Shown: positions 24,701-37,800, counted from the stretch's first letter. The stretch is 64,000 bases of DNA from Azadirachta indica (GCA_022749755.1 CM040444.1:13726274-13790273); one strand, 5' to 3'. Numbers and translations: made by a program. Notes: generated by a model from the sequence alone, not told the origin.

Positions 24701-27700
24701 TGCCTTGACTATTAAGCTTGTTAATTATTTAATGGTGAATATGATCCAGATAATGCAAGTAAAAGACCAGAAGATGTCAATTACACAGTGAATGTCCTCA
24801 CAAGATGTGTGGTAAGCAAAGATGGAGCTGGGAAGAAATCATTCAAAATTGTTCCACTGAAAGAGTCCGGAGAACCTCTTGTCATCTCTGTTCCCATCTC
24901 TCAGGCAATGTCCCAGCTACTCTTTTCTGTTTATATATGCTTTGTTGCCTCGTTCTTTCCAAGAGTTCCTCCATATCAGAATCTTTTTGACTTGATTTTA
25001 TATCTCATGTCAATATTTTGATATTTGTATAGTCTTGCTTCATTGGTACATTTTCTTGTGTTACCAACATTGCTGTTCTGAAGTTTAGTATGAAAAACGA
25101 AAAGGAAATTTGAATTTTTATCGAAATGACCTGAAGGTCATATTAGTTATGGAGGCTACTAGAAATATATTTTTTGTAATCCTTTGAAATATGGGCCAAT
25201 TTTAGTTTTCTTTTGAATATCTATTTGCTCTTCTGGGTTTAGAAAATTTTCTTTGACTTGATTTATCTTTTCCTGTTCTCCAGCAACTTAGTTGGTGATA
25301 ATGTTCATGCAAAAGCATGTGCTTGGAAAAACTTGTGTTGTGTGCTTTTAACTTTGTTCTGTTCATCTTAGTTTCATTAAGTTGTGATTCAAAGAAGGAA
25401 CAATTTATTTGCTACCCTGACTTGTACAGATTATGAATTTAAGTAGTGCTCGTTTGCCAATGCCAAAGGATCTTTTGCCATTGCAAACTCGAGAAAACAT
25501 GCTGAAGGTGACATCTGAATTTCTTGCTAGAAATTCTAGTGGACTGCCCCTCGATCCTGAACAAAATATGGGGGTATATACTGCACCTTGCGTTGGTAGA
25601 TTGTCTCTTGGATTGTCTTCTTTAAAAGTCATCACCAAACAAATTTTGTCATTTTTCAGATTCAGAGTAGCTCATATCAGAAAGCTGTCCGTAGGATAGA
25701 GGCCTTAGAGAGCCTATTTGACAAGCATGAAATTGGAAAGTCTCCACTTATTGAGCAAAAGCTCAAATTGTTACACAAGAAGCAAGAATTGATGGCTAAG
25801 ATTAGGTCAATTAGAAAACAGATGTGTTCTTCCTCCGAACTGGCATTTAAAGATGAGCTGAAGGCAAGAAAACGAGTTCTCCGGAGGCTAGGGTAATAAA
25901 ACTTTTTCATATACTTTATCTTCTTTGTATTTCTTTCTCCGGAAGCTGCCTCGTTTGTGCTATAGTTGACAGTTCTATGAGGGAGCAAGAATCAAAATTT
26001 GATGTATGGTTTTGTAACTCAGAATGTGAAATTACGCTGACGGAAAAAATGTTGTCAACATGTATTTGCATTTTTCTGGATCTGTTTTCATTTCTCTTTG
26101 AATTTGTGATAGTAGTCTTACCTGGAGCTCCATATTATTATCATTAGGCCAACTTCTCTTTCATGTTATATTGTTCGTGGTGTATAGCTTATTTTTGACC
26201 TTCCGTGATAGACTAATAAAAATCATGGGCAGTGGAGGAAACAACTACTAGAAATTGTTATAGTTCCACTGAAAAATGCTTCATGTATGAATATGAAATG
26301 GGAAGATGTGAAGTGTAACATGAATAAAAGGGATCTTGAAGTTCTTTGGTGAAGGTTGATTGTATTAAATAGATCAAGTTAAGATGTATTTCTATCCTTG
26401 ATGTGCCATGCTATTCTCTTAGCTTCATCTGTGGCTTTGCCTTAGCATCTTCATTTGATATTATTTCTTCCCTCCAAAAAAGTTTTTAAAAGAAAAAAAA
26501 GAATGCCTTCTAGAAGTATCACTTAATGATGATTTGGATATTGTCCCAGATATGTCACAAGTGATGATGTGGTAGAACTGAAAGGAAAAGTTGCTTGTGA
26601 AATCAGTAGTGCTGATGAGCTGACTCTAACAGAGCTCATGTTCAACGGAGTTCTTAAAGACATAAAGGTGGAAGAAATGGTGTCTCTTCTCTCATGTTTT
26701 GTATGGCAGGAGAAGCTCCAAGATGCTACAAAGCTCAGAGAAGAACTTGAGTTGTTGTTTACACAATTACAAGATACAGCACGGAGGGTTGCCAAAGTTC
26801 AGTTGGAGTGCAAGGTATTCATGGAACTTAATTTTGGTTGCTTTTCATTTTTCTTTTCCTACAGTTTCTTCTATGGAAATCAGGCATATTATAATTCACT
26901 TGTTTCTATTAAAAAATTATTGTACTCTCTTTTTGGATTTCTAATGCAATTTGGACTTTGGAGATGGATGGGCTATGACCATCTTTTAGTATGACAAAGT
27001 ATGCCAGTGATCATTATATGGTATATCATAGTTCCATAAATACCATATTTTAGATTTAAATTTATCTGTTATATCATAGGTCGTTAATATGGACTTGGTT
27101 TAAGTGATTACGCATCGTTGAATTAAAACCTATCATGATTTGTTAATTGGACAATGGTGTTTCCAGAAATCATGATTTCCTTGTTCAGTTTTGAAAGTTC
27201 CATACCATGGTTTGAACATTTATAGTAATTGAACCTTCTTTACTGCATACAGGTGTTTGAAAAGTTGTCCAAGCCTTAGATTGGATATGATATATTTGTT
27301 TGTATACTTTACTGGGAATTTTGAGAGATTAATTATTTCGACATTGATTTAGGCAAATTTGAGCATATAGTGTGAATTGCAGCTGCCGCCTGCCGTTTAA
27401 ATGATTCTTGCTCATTTTAAGTGATCGGCAATGTCTGATTTTTGTTTTCTTTTAAATGTTAGGTCCAAATCGATGTGGAGAGTTTTGTGAGTTCATTTCG
27501 GCCTGATATCATGGAGGCTGTTTATGCTTGGGCCAAAGGTTCCAAATTCTATGAGATCATGGAAATTACACAGGTTTTTGAGGGTAGTTTGATCAGGGCA
27601 ATTAGGAGACTGGAGGAAGTTCTTCAGCAACTTATACTAGCAGCCAAGTCTATAGGAGAAACAGAGCTTCAATCAAAATTTGAAGAGGCTGTTTCGAAGA

Positions 27701-27741
27701 TTAAGAGAGACATTGTGTTTGCAGCATCGTTGTACTTATAA
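18776..27741 (+). CDS. MTR4: DExH-box RNA helicase MTR4 (992 aa), exosome cofactor
   Basis: Fourteen exons: 18776-19045, 19515-19715, 19801-20019, 20439-20777, 21401-21505, 21968-22078, 22699-22949, 23218-23341, 24386-24668, 24750-24904, 25430-25573, 25660-25892, 26550-26814, 27463-27741. They sum to 2979 bases and close in frame. It is a Ski2-like 3'-5' helicase that feeds nuclear RNAs, such as pre-rRNA processing by-products, to the exosome. Motif I AHTSAGKT lies at 93-100, DEVH at 184-187, SAT at 215-217 and motif [12 protein letters not shown] at 457-466. An arch/KOW-like insert follows, then the DSHCT C-terminal domain ending [12 protein letters not shown]. The N-terminus [12 protein letters not shown] resembles plant MTR4 more than HEN2. 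Introns 5 and 10 use GC donors. Confidence 0.96.
19180..19410. mobile_element. Possible hAT-type MITE in MTR4 intron 1
   Basis: Short motifs around AGTGCT / AAGCGCTTTT recur many times in both orientations (GAGTGCTGTC, GAAAGCGCTTTTGG, GAAGTGCTTCTC, AAACGCTTCTAG, TTAAGTGCTGCTAAAAGC). A T-run at 19268-19290 precedes GGGTCCATTG. Dense subterminal repeats of this kind are typical of non-autonomous hAT elements. Exact ends and target-site duplication were not resolved. Confidence 0.4.
21506..21507 (+). other. GC 5' splice site, MTR4 intron 5
   Basis: The exon ends CTACCTCAG and the intron begins GCAAGT. The next exon starts GTTTCAAATATG after TAAACAG, giving [19 protein letters not shown] in frame. 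No GT donor nearby keeps the frame. CAG|GCAAGT is the strong consensus of GC-AG introns. Confidence 0.85.
24905..24906 (+). other. GC 5' splice site, MTR4 intron 10
   Basis: The exon ends ATCTCTCAG and the intron begins GCAATG. The next exon starts ATTATGAATTTAAG after TTGTACAG, giving [15 protein letters not shown] in frame. The nearest GT (AATGTCCC) would lead straight into a stop. Confidence 0.8.
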
Positions 27742-28670
27742 TCTAACTGGAGATGCAAGTTTCTCTGTGATGACGCAAAACTGTCACTTTTACAAGATTC
27801 AAAGTCCCATCTCTGGTGCTGCAAATCAATCGAATGAGAAATGAAGAGAACCTAGCCTAAACTTATGGAGGTGATGGGCAAATTGGAGAAGAGAGATGAT
27901 CTTGACAGCTAACCTGTAACCTATGATCATCGAAGGAGTTGCCTCAGTTTGTCCAAGGGAGAGAAGATGATCTTGATGTCTCAAAAAGAAATTCATGGCA
28001 GTGGTTAAGGAGGAAGAAGGTTCATTATTATTATTTTTATTTGTGTTGTGTGCTATACATCATGTTCTATGTACTAGTAGCTACTTTTTCGCATAGCTTA
28101 AACTTCTTAAAGGAGAAAAGAGCCAGCCGTAAGCCCTCCGACAACCAATTTTGCTTAGGTTACTTGTAATTGAATACATGATTAAGGTTATAAAATCTGG
28201 GTAAAACTTGTCTTGCTGCTGAATCTATTCTCTTGTCATATATTTTGATTTAAGTGATTAATACCGTCTTATTCAGCCTTGTAATTTTTCTTTTCCTTCT
28301 AAAATCGCGAACAGCTATTAAGTAACAAAAACTGTATATAGAATTACTAGACAATTGAAAAAGAGACCATGTACTACGTATAATTTGATCAGAACAATTC
28401 CAAAATCATTGGATTAAAGCCCAGATTAGGGCTTAAACAATAAAAGAGCATTATCTCTAAAAGATTCGAACCACATAATAATATAATTCATACTCAAAAG
28501 AGAATTTGCCAACATGCCACAATATCGATCGTGCGTCGACAATAATTCGCCTTCCTCGGTAACAAATTGTCATCAAAATTGATCAATGTGTTACGGAATG
28601 AATCTCAACAGTAACTTTTTGTACTGTACTGCCAAAACCGCTACCAAAATTCATCCACGAGCACAAACAA
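27742..28670. other. Convergent 3' flanks of MTR4 and DUS3
   Basis: Space between the stops of MTR4 (+) and DUS3 (-). It holds the two 3' UTRs; no further gene is seen. Confidence 0.6.
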
Positions 28671-31600
28671 TTAGCCATTTTCTGCTCGGTCATAAGCATT
28701 GGATTTGTGCTTCGGTGCAAATGTAAAGCCTTCAGGAACCTTGCCAAGCAACATCTCAGATATACGAATCTGCAGAAAAGAAGATAAATAATTTCAGTGT
28801 TTTGAACCTTAAAAACTGGCAGTAATGAATCATCATCAGAAAGCATGGGCATACCCAGTCAGCTGCAGAATCAGAGGCCATTAATGTCTCAAGGTCATCA
28901 CGGCCAAAGTAGGCAGGTGGACGCCAGTTCAGTCGTTGTGGAATAACATCTAAAAGACCAACAGGTATATATCTATATGTGTAGCTAAGCCATTCCAATA
29001 AGAAATGCCTGGTTGTCTCCACTCCTGCAAAATCAAGATTTTAGACAAGGTGTCAGACACATTTTACATAAAGCTTTAAACCACAATGACTATCAAAAAA
29101 TAAATAAATCTGGGTCACTATAATTCACACAAAGATGGAAGAAAAAAAAAAATTTCAAAATTTAGAAGACTTCTCTGACTTTACCTACTTTATTGACAAA
29201 GGGACGTTAAAAATTTACAAAAGTTCAAATCACATACGTAAAACTAAAACGCCCTGAGGCTAAAACTGTGTACTTCACAGTACTTCAATATTTGGAAAAG
29301 AAAACTTATCCCAAATGCTGTAAAGAGTAAACTTTCATGTGCTTTAGCCACATAAAAGACCCAGAGAATTTCACCTCACCTTAAGCAGAAGGTGATAGAA
29401 CTTAGGCATTACACTTAAAATCAACAACATAGTTGCATTAATCTACTAAAGCTGATGATACAAAAAGAGTAACATAGATATCCAACATGGCATACCTTTC
29501 CTGTCAGATCCCCAATGTTCGAGGCCAAAATGTGCAAAATCCTTCAATATATTTAAACGTTCCCCAGAAGTGATGTCCCAATGCCTCTGTTCCTTTATTT
29601 CAGTAAATATCCAAGGCTGCACAAAAAAAATTAAGCCCAGGATATCAACTTCAATAAAATATGTGAATACAAGCATGCAAGGACATTTATTTTCATTACT
29701 CAACAATATGCAAATAATAATAATTCATAATGGAAAAGAGGCTGTCTAAATCGGATGCAAAACCTTAATTAGGGCTCCCCGAGCAATCATGCTTGAACTG
29801 AGCTCAGGGCATTCAGATTGATGCTTGTTCCAGTCCAAATATGAATAAATATCACCATTTCCAAGAATTTGCAGATCATCAGGGGCCTTTCTTGCACATT
29901 GGTAAATGTAGTCCCAATCAGCAAGCTTGCTATAGCGTTGCTGACGTGTTCGACCATGTATTGTCACTGCACTGGCTCCCCAACTGCCTATATCCGCTAT
30001 TAAAGAATCAACACGATTTTTCCCTTCAAAATAGCCAGTTCGCACCTAGTGCAAAACAGGATTGTAATATTAAGTATCTTTAATAAAAATTGTACTTGGA
30101 GAAAGAGGAAAAGCAGAGGATATTCTATTTCACAACAACAGAAGTGTTAATTGACTTTCACAGGCATGCGATAACTTCAAAACAAACAACATATTCAAAC
30201 ATCTTCGGTTTGAAAAATGCTAAACAGCAAAGTGTCATAGACAACATTATCTGCACGGAAGAATAAATATGAGTTCTACCGAGTACCTTAATAGTAATTG
30301 GTTTGTCCACTGTGCCAGAAGTTGCCTCAATAATGCTTTTCATTCGCATTGGCTTTGTAAGAAGAGATGACCCAGCACCCTTGTTGACAACAATATCAAT
30401 TGGGCAACCCATATTAATATCAATGAAGTCAACTGTGCATTGCTGGTCAATAAGTTCAACGGTACGTGCCAGTGTGTCTGGGTATGCCCCACATATCTGT
30501 ATGCCAAACAAATCCTCAGATGAATGTCGTCTCAGCAAAGCCCATTCTGAAGCTTGACCCTACTCCCACAGAAATCATTCAGTAAATGGCACACAAAAAT
30601 TCATATATGCAGCATTGTGCATAAAATATGTGATGCATAACTCCATGTAGAGAACCATAAACTGGTGAGAACACCTCCCATAGAGCAAAGAAGACAAAGA
30701 AAAAAGAGGAAAAAAAAAAAAGAAACACAAGATTCCTGTTACATAGGTGAAAACTGCGGCAGACATTGTTGATTCCGGCTACTAAGATAGTATATGGATA
30801 AACACATTATATATATGGCATGGCATATATAGACAACATGCTGATTATAAGCCTGGATTAATTTAAACAGATATTAACATAAGTTGTTCGCATATTTGTA
30901 GATCTCTTCTTTTTATTTAAGCTTCTTTGTTTACCATCAGAAAAGAAAAGTTGTTTACTATGAGGTGAAGAATAACAAATTTCACAGAGCTTCATATAAA
31001 GAGGTCAAAGCAATTGGCCAAAAGGTCAGAGCCAAAGCTTTATAAACCCCAGATCAATGACTTATATTAGTTTATAGTTTGTAGAAGGGGATAAAAATTA
31101 GTCAAATCACAATAGCATGAACAAATTTCAGTACAGCCATACACTATCATCAAGTAAACAAAAGGACCATCATCTCCTGAACTATTAACTGACATAACTT
31201 ATGTAACTCAGTTGGCTAAAGCAACATACAAACCTGCAAAAGATTTGTACACACAGCCATTTCACCGCATGTTACATCTGCTCCCAGTGCTTTACAAACC
31301 CTTCGGTAAGGAAGATTCCCAACAGTGGTCAGAGGAGCAAGATACAGCTTTCCTCTAAAATCAATAAGCTTCTTTTCACGAGGATGTACTTTTAAGCTTT
31401 TATCAGTTTCTGTGATTATATCATCAATTTTAGCCTCTGTTTCAGTTTCTACACAAGTTTTCCCAGAATCTTCTTCCAATACAGTTGCACCTGCTTAGAT
31501 AAATTAGAGCAAGTTAGGTAATGTATAGAGATTAGTACTAACATCAATTATACCTCAGATTAAGACAAGCAAAACCAACCATTGTCCACTTCACCAGAGC

Positions 31601-33193
31601 AACAATTTTCAACAATTTCACATTTTGCTTTCTTCAGAGGCCTAAGTTCTTCACATGTCTTATCAACATTGTTATCTCCTGGGATACTTGGTGAGCACTC
31701 AGATTCATCCAATGAGTCACCAACTTCTTTTGCGCAGCCATTTCCATCAGTGGCATGAGAATTATTAGAGTCAACAACATCTCCTTCTTCCTTATCTTCC
31801 ATCATTTTCACTTTTGACTTCACCTAACCAAAATCACAACAGTAATACTATATTAGCATATAGCATGATGGAATGAATTATATATCTCTCTGGGATAAGA
31901 AATGCAGTAAAGATTCCTACACATATTCAGAATCAGTAGAATGATATTGATGACAAAAAAGGCAAAACATGAGAAGAAGCATCAAAGAAAAACAAAAAAA
32001 TAGAAATACAGCTTCATACCAGAAGCCCAAGAGATTTGAGTTTGGCATCAGCTTTTGGGAATTTCATTTTGTTCTTCCACAAAAGTTTCTGGACATCCTT
32101 GTTCAATCCATTGACCTCAGAGCTTTTCCTCTGCTTGTTTGAAGTATCAGTGGCAACAGCATCTCTGTGAGTACCCGAAAATCTGCAGGCCAAACCATAA
32201 GGGCATGGGCCTTCAGAACTCAAAAATGGGCATTCACCTTCTAGATCTGCTGGTTTCTGCAATTACACCATCACTCTAGTCAAAGTACATCATATATTAG
32301 AAAAGACAAATAGGTCAGTTGTTTACTTCGATACCTGAGCCTTGAAGGCTTCTATGTCATGGCTGAAACGGCACTTATCTTTGTAAGGGCATGAACTAAC
32401 ATCACCACTCTTAGCTATTTCAGGACATAGACTAGCCGCAGATTTTTGTGCCTATAAAATCAATAAGCATATTGTCTGAATAAATTATTCTTCCTTTAAA
32501 AAGAAATTAGAATATGAAATGTAAACTGCATTCAGTTTAGCCCACACTTGTGCAACAAATCCATCTGCAATCGCAAAAAACAAACACAATACAATCCTTC
32601 ATTTCAAAATTAAACACCAATTTATACTTTTTTACATCAAATGAACATAAAAAATTGTCCACATTTCCTAATATTTCACCCAAATATTCCAAAATTTTCA
32701 AAAACATCCTACTAAACAACTTCTAGCTAGCTAGAATATCCCTGTTAATGAAATCTCAACTATCCATTCAACGGCGACGCATGTCAATGGACGATCCAGA
32801 TTATCAGATACTTAAGGCAAAACGGTTAAAATTTTGAATAGCATCAATACTAAAAATTTAATCTTTAAGCAATAACACTTTTTAATTTCAGACATAGAGC
32901 AACAAAAGAACCTGACGGCGTTCACGTTTGAGTTGACGTTTCGATTTCCTATCCTTGACCAAGGTTGAGGAGGGGTGAGAGGGTGTATCATCCGTAGCCG
33001 TAACGGTATCGTTTTGAGTGGTTCTCGTCGGAGGAGGACGAAGGAATTGTTTCTTAACTGGAGCTATGGCTTTTGCCACGAGCTCCTCTGGTGTCAGATT
33101 CTGAAGCGGAACTCCACTTGAGTTCGGTTGTGGTACCGATGATTCTACCGGAAGAACCGGGGACTCGCCGAGCTCCATTGCCAACTCGGCCAT
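28671..33193 (-). CDS. DUS3: tRNA-dihydrouridine(47) synthase DUS3-like (693 aa)
   Basis: Ten exons on the minus strand: 33193-32912, 32451-32335, 32256-32020, 31823-31580, 31490-31234, 30559-30287, 30045-29764, 29616-29496, 29024-28855, 28769-28671. They sum to 2082 bases and close in frame. The enzyme is FMN- and NADPH-dependent and reduces a uridine to dihydrouridine in tRNA (U47 in the DUS3 class; plant DUS3 has been linked to mRNA too). The basic N-terminus ([14 protein letters not shown]) is followed by two CCCH zinc fingers: C103, C115, C121, H125 and C142, C151, C157, H163. A long acidic linker follows. The catalytic barrel starts [20 protein letters not shown] (339-358) and holds NMGCP with catalytic Cys431, then the [12 protein letters not shown] and ILGNGDIYS segments. 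Confidence 0.95.
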
Positions 33194-33476
33194 AGAGGGG
33201 AGTTTAGCCCTGGGGTAACCGAAGAATTCAGTGGCCGAGACAGTTAAAGACTCGGAGTGAGTAAAATAAGGGTTGTTAGATACGTAGGGTTTATAGTGGG
33301 GTTTGGATTGGATTTTTCAGATGTAGATTTTTTTTTTAGCGAAGACAAATAAAACGACGTGAAACCATGCCGTTTAGAAAGTTGTGGAGGACCCAAACCA
33401 GAAAATCAAATGTCGTCGTGTCGGACCTCGTTCCGTCCAACCCCGTCTAAGCTTTCGAAAATGAAAACGAAAAATT
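33194..33476. other. Spacer between the DUS3 start and tRNA-Leu
   Basis: DUS3 leader and promoter region (minus strand). No TATA box is seen; it contains an AAAACGACG motif, common near plant housekeeping starts. Confidence 0.4.
33470..33474 (-). terminator. Pol III terminator of tRNA-Leu
   Basis: TTTTT on the minus strand begins three bases after the tRNA discriminator base, as expected for RNA polymerase III termination. Confidence 0.8.
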
Positions 33477-33560
33477 TGTCAGAAGTGGGATTTGAACCCA
33501 CGCCTTCATTCGAAGACCAGAACTTGAGTCTGGCGCCTTAGACCACTCGGCCATCCTGAC
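33477..33560 (-). tRNA. tRNA-Leu (anticodon CAA)
   Basis: 84 bases, no intron. The acceptor stem GTCAGGA pairs with TTCTGAC (one G-T pair), with discriminator A. The A box is TGGCCGAGTGG, and the anticodon arm CCAGA-CTCAAGT-TCTGG puts CAA at 33526-33524. A long class II variable arm (TCTTCGAATGAAGG) and the T arm GTGGGTTCAAATCCCAC (B box GGTTCAAATCC) follow. CCA is not encoded, as in nuclear genes. It reads UUG codons. Confidence 0.97.
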
Positions 33561-33979
33561 TTGATTGATTTACGTAATTCGCAATGTTAATATTTTTTTT
33601 ATACCTTGAAACAAGATGCTCTATCAAGATCTATAATGACAAAATAAAACCGACTATAATAAAATGTTTATAACTATTTATATTTTTATTTAACTTTGAA
33701 ATTATAGTAATTAAAATATTTGATAAACAAACACCCATTTTTAGTTGATTATCCTTTGTACTTATTATGCAACATTTAGTAATTTCATTCTCTAATTATT
33801 AGGATTAATTACCAAAGCACTTCAATGCCCATTGCCCTTGCCTGTATAATTCATATAATTCTCTCGCCCACTTGCACTTGGTGTACTAAATAGGGCCCAC
33901 ACGCATAAAGACTAGGAGGCCCAATTCCCGACATTATCTTCAAAGCATGTGTAGTACAGTTTGTCTATCAAGCGCCCGT

Positions 33980-34305
33980 GCAATGCTCACTCATTGCACG
34001 AAGATTGCAACCTAAAATCAAAGTCAAAGTTCGTCCTAAACCAGAACAATAATCGATTGTTAGCTTCGTAGCTAATCTCAGCGCAGTCGAGAAAAATCTG
34101 CTATGCAAAAAGGTTGGTTGCCAATGGGCAGCTCCACCAATATGTCCTTTCTGAACACAAGCCATGTAGGTACAGTCATTTGGGGTGTCAACTACCTTTC
34201 AGAGAGAGTGGATTAAGAAGAGCATTTACGTTCTAAATATAACAGACAGCAGGAGCTTCAGCATCGGTCTTGGATAACATTTGGGATTCTCTACAAAGTC
34301 CCTGT
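33980..34305 (+). pseudogene. OPT transporter pseudogene fragment
   Basis: Pieces match the OPT gene at the left edge in order. GAAGATTGCAACCTAAAATC matches bases near 289; the GTTAGCTTC...GCTAATCTCA stretch matches near 349-380; ATGTCCTTTCTGAACACAAG and GTCATTTGGGG match near 435-478; AGTGGATTAA matches near 605; GGTCTTGGATAACA and GGGATTCT match near 683-705. About 110 bases between CATTTGGGG and AGTGGATTAA are missing. Other deletions and frame shifts break the reading (SFLNTSHVGTVIWGV is still readable). It lies about 33 kb from the intact gene, in the same orientation. Confidence 0.8.
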
Positions 34306-34899
34306 GCATGCATAATGATTGATCGACTAAGTATAATTCTACATTTAGTTTCACTTGGCAGTTGCCTTTCTACATTACTAGGCTGCAACCTCTTTTATTG
34401 AGTAATTGCATTAGTAAACACATAGTTACCACAAGAATGCATCCGTTGCAACTAGCAAACATCAGCAAGACACCAGACAACGAAAACAGGTAAAATGAGG
34501 ACAAATTGAACAAAAATACTCATTCTTTACTGAAATAAACAAAGAAGAGTTCAAGTTCAACTCTTCTAATGTCGCAGCCCAAAAAAAAAAAAAAAAAAAA
34601 AAAAAAAAGCAATATGTCCAAAACAATGTTTACATATCTACCAGATATAAATAAACACTATAATCATGAAAATATAAATAAATATTATTCTTTGTATAAG
34701 ACTTAATACCACAAATCCGAGATGGATACAATATGAGATGCAGCTTGAACTTGTAATCACCATGCCCCACAAGACTTTTGGTGGAGATGCAAGCAAAACT
34801 AATGAATGAATGCACTGAAGAAACTACTACGGAACATAATTGCCCCAAAGACTTTAAGGTAGGTAAATAGGGATGGAGACCTTTTCAATCCTTCACAAC
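34306..34899. other. Spacer and 3' UTR of the bZIP gene, with poly(A) tract
   Basis: A run of 28 A's at 34581-34608 (plus strand) interrupts the presumed 3' flank of the minus-strand bZIP gene. No gene seen. Confidence 0.6.
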
Positions 34900-37800
34900 C
34901 TACTGATTTGACTCAGGCTTTGTGGTGGTGCTCACATTCTGCAGTTGCGGTTGCTGCTGCAGCTGTGGCTGTTGTGGCGGCTGCTGTGATTGCAACTGAT
35001 GAAAGTTGACTTGGGAATGAGATTTCTGATGCTGCTGCTGTAACTGATGCATGTTGAGTTGGGAAGACTGTTGCTGGTGCAGCTGGAACATTTGGGAGTT
35101 TATGGGAAGCTGCTGCTGAGTGACCATGCCCTTGGATGGATCAGAGTCACTAGTAATCTCTTGAGTAGCCAGCTTCAGCCGCCGTACCTCCGCAGTTAAT
35201 GCTTCATTCAGTGCTGTCACAATCGAACAATTATAAATATGCATTCTTGAAATCTTTTTCGAGGCGGCATCAAAAGTTATGTAATTGCTGGTAAAGGCAG
35301 CATAAAGCATAAGACTGTTGAGGTTCAATGCACATATTAAGAACTATTAAAACAAAATAAACATACAGACTGCATGTTTAAAAATAAAAGGGCAGAAAAA
35401 TCAGAGAAGTTTTACAAGAAAATGGACGAGTTGTCTACAGAAAACTCCAGAGGACATCATTTTCCATCCCTTCAAATGTACATTTAAGCAGATACAAGCA
35501 TCAGAATCCTCCAAAATACAAGACCAAAAAGCATTGAGGACAGCCCCAAGATATGACCCACATAATCCAATGGATGCAAAAGATTACTAGATAACTAGTG
35601 ACATGAAATGCAGAGACATGCAGCATAATCTAGGATGAATGAATGGGAATTAAATGGATAACCCAATGAAGCAGAAGCACTTCTTCCAAGACAAGGGCAG
35701 CAGGCAGAGTCATTTACCATGTACAGGACTCAGCATAAGCACCCTTTATGAAAGATAGACCAGAAAAAGCAAATAGCAGTTGACATATAAAAAGCAAAAT
35801 TTCCTAGAATAAGAGTAATGTGTCTCAGATGCTTCTACCTCAACACCTAAACAAAAAATGCAAATGTAAGAACATGAGAGTAAATGCATTTCTTTATATA
35901 CTGAATCAAATAATTATACCTGTGTGTAACCCAAAAGTGTGTCACAGTCTTAGTTTCATTTGGTAGGACAAATAGCACATCAAATGTTAGAATGATTACT
36001 CAAACATCCATATTTAGTGCACAAAAATTATGAATTTTCATTTTAGGTGTGTCAGTTTTATTAGAATGAAAATGAGCATCAGATAGGCACCTGAACATTC
36101 ATAATTGAGGAGCAAACATTGAGAAAATTATGTATATACTAAGACAAGAACCTGGGGATAAAGCAGAGCCCAGGGTCACAACTTGCCACGGTTATTATTT
36201 GCAAAATAATGAATAATCCCACAAACTGTTCAAACAACTCCATCAGGGAAAAAATAAAAGGCACAAAACAACAACTTTGCTTTCTCTACAGTCAGAGCAA
36301 AGCATACAGGGAAGATGCATAAAACACTTAAATTTAGAATGAATTAGAAGTATTTCCTATATTTATCCTCAAACATGTGCTCAAGTATGCATTAAAAAAG
36401 CTGATGCGGATGGAGTGGGTCATGGAAACTTGTGTTTGAATTTGAAAAATATACTGTGCAAAGAGATGTTCAAGATAAAGAATAAAAATAAAGCAATCTA
36501 AACGAAGCATGCTTACATACAAGCCAAACATTGCTTTCCTCACAAGTCAAAAGATATAAATAAGTTTGTGCAGCTTCCTCTCAATGCAACAGAAATATTT
36601 TAATTAAAATAATACCATCTCGAAGTTGTGCCTGTTGCTCCATGGCTTGAAGACGAAATTTCAATTCATTGTTCTGGTTTGTGAGCCCAACAGAATCCCT
36701 CTGACCGAAACACAAAGAAGAAAAAACAGAGCAATTTTGAGAAACAGAAAAAGAAGTGGTGAGGAAAAATCTCTCAGCACTACAAGTCCTTTACCTGTAA
36801 AAGTGTAAGCTGAGCAGACAATGTGGTAGCTTCTGTCTGCAGAGTTTGAACCTTATGTTCCAACTCAGAAATATAACGCATCTTCCGCTCTTTGGAACGA
36901 GCAGCCGACTGGCGATTTGCCAAAATCCTGGAATATACCAGTAACTAAAGTAAATGATAGGATATGCAAGGGTATTTTCTGATTATAATGAATGGTTTCA
37001 TTATAGCAATATATAGAAGGACAATAATACCTTTTTGCACGCTTGGGATCAGTTAATGCGATCTCTGCAAGTTTTTCATTAGCCATTATCTTCTTCAATT
37101 CTGCCCCACTAAACTCACCATTTCCAAACTCCAAGCTAAAGGCAGGTGAATTGGCATCAATTGAATTGCTGGGTGAGAGTTGTCCTGGACGAGTTCCTGG
37201 TGAAGGTGGCAGTTTAGGTGACTCATCACCAAAGTTCAACTTCCCCATGAAACTATCCATAGAAACACTTCTATAATGCCTACTTGTAGGAGCAACATCT
37301 CCCCCAGCAGTCCTTTTAATCCCTTCCCTCTTCTCAGCTAAAGGATTAATTCCTGCTCTTGGCAAGCTGTTCCCACTTTCATTCACACTGCTTTCAGCTT
37401 CATTGTCACTGCTATCACCTCCATTGGTCTTTGTACCACTTGCTCTACTGTCCAAATCCTCACGATTCTCATTACCATTCTTGTCATCTGTCCCTGAGGA
37501 ATTCAATGCATCAATATTATCCAAATTCATGTATGCAGAAAACAAATCATCGACAACTTCCCCTTCAGATTTCCTCTCACCCATCCCTTCAGCATTGTTA
37601 TCACCACCTCTCTCCCAGCTTGATTCCTTCTTAACTAACTGAGCTGGCTTAGCCACTCCAGAATTCTCCTTTCCTGACCCCAACCTGTCTAAACCACCAG
37701 CTACCTTTGGAGAAATAAGCGGTGGTGATGATTGCATCACGGTTGAAAACCCAAATGGGATGTCACTATTAGACCTTCTGTGCTTATTGCGTGGAGGCAG

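Noticed and set aside
18776..27741. HEN2 as the identity of the helicase
   Set aside because: The N-terminus ([10 protein letters not shown]) and overall sequence look like MTR4. HEN2 has a different N-terminal region, though the two are close.
34581..34608. Poly(A) run as a retroposed gene tail
   Set aside because: No processed gene copy lies upstream of it on the plus strand; the adjacent OPT fragment does not run up to the tract.
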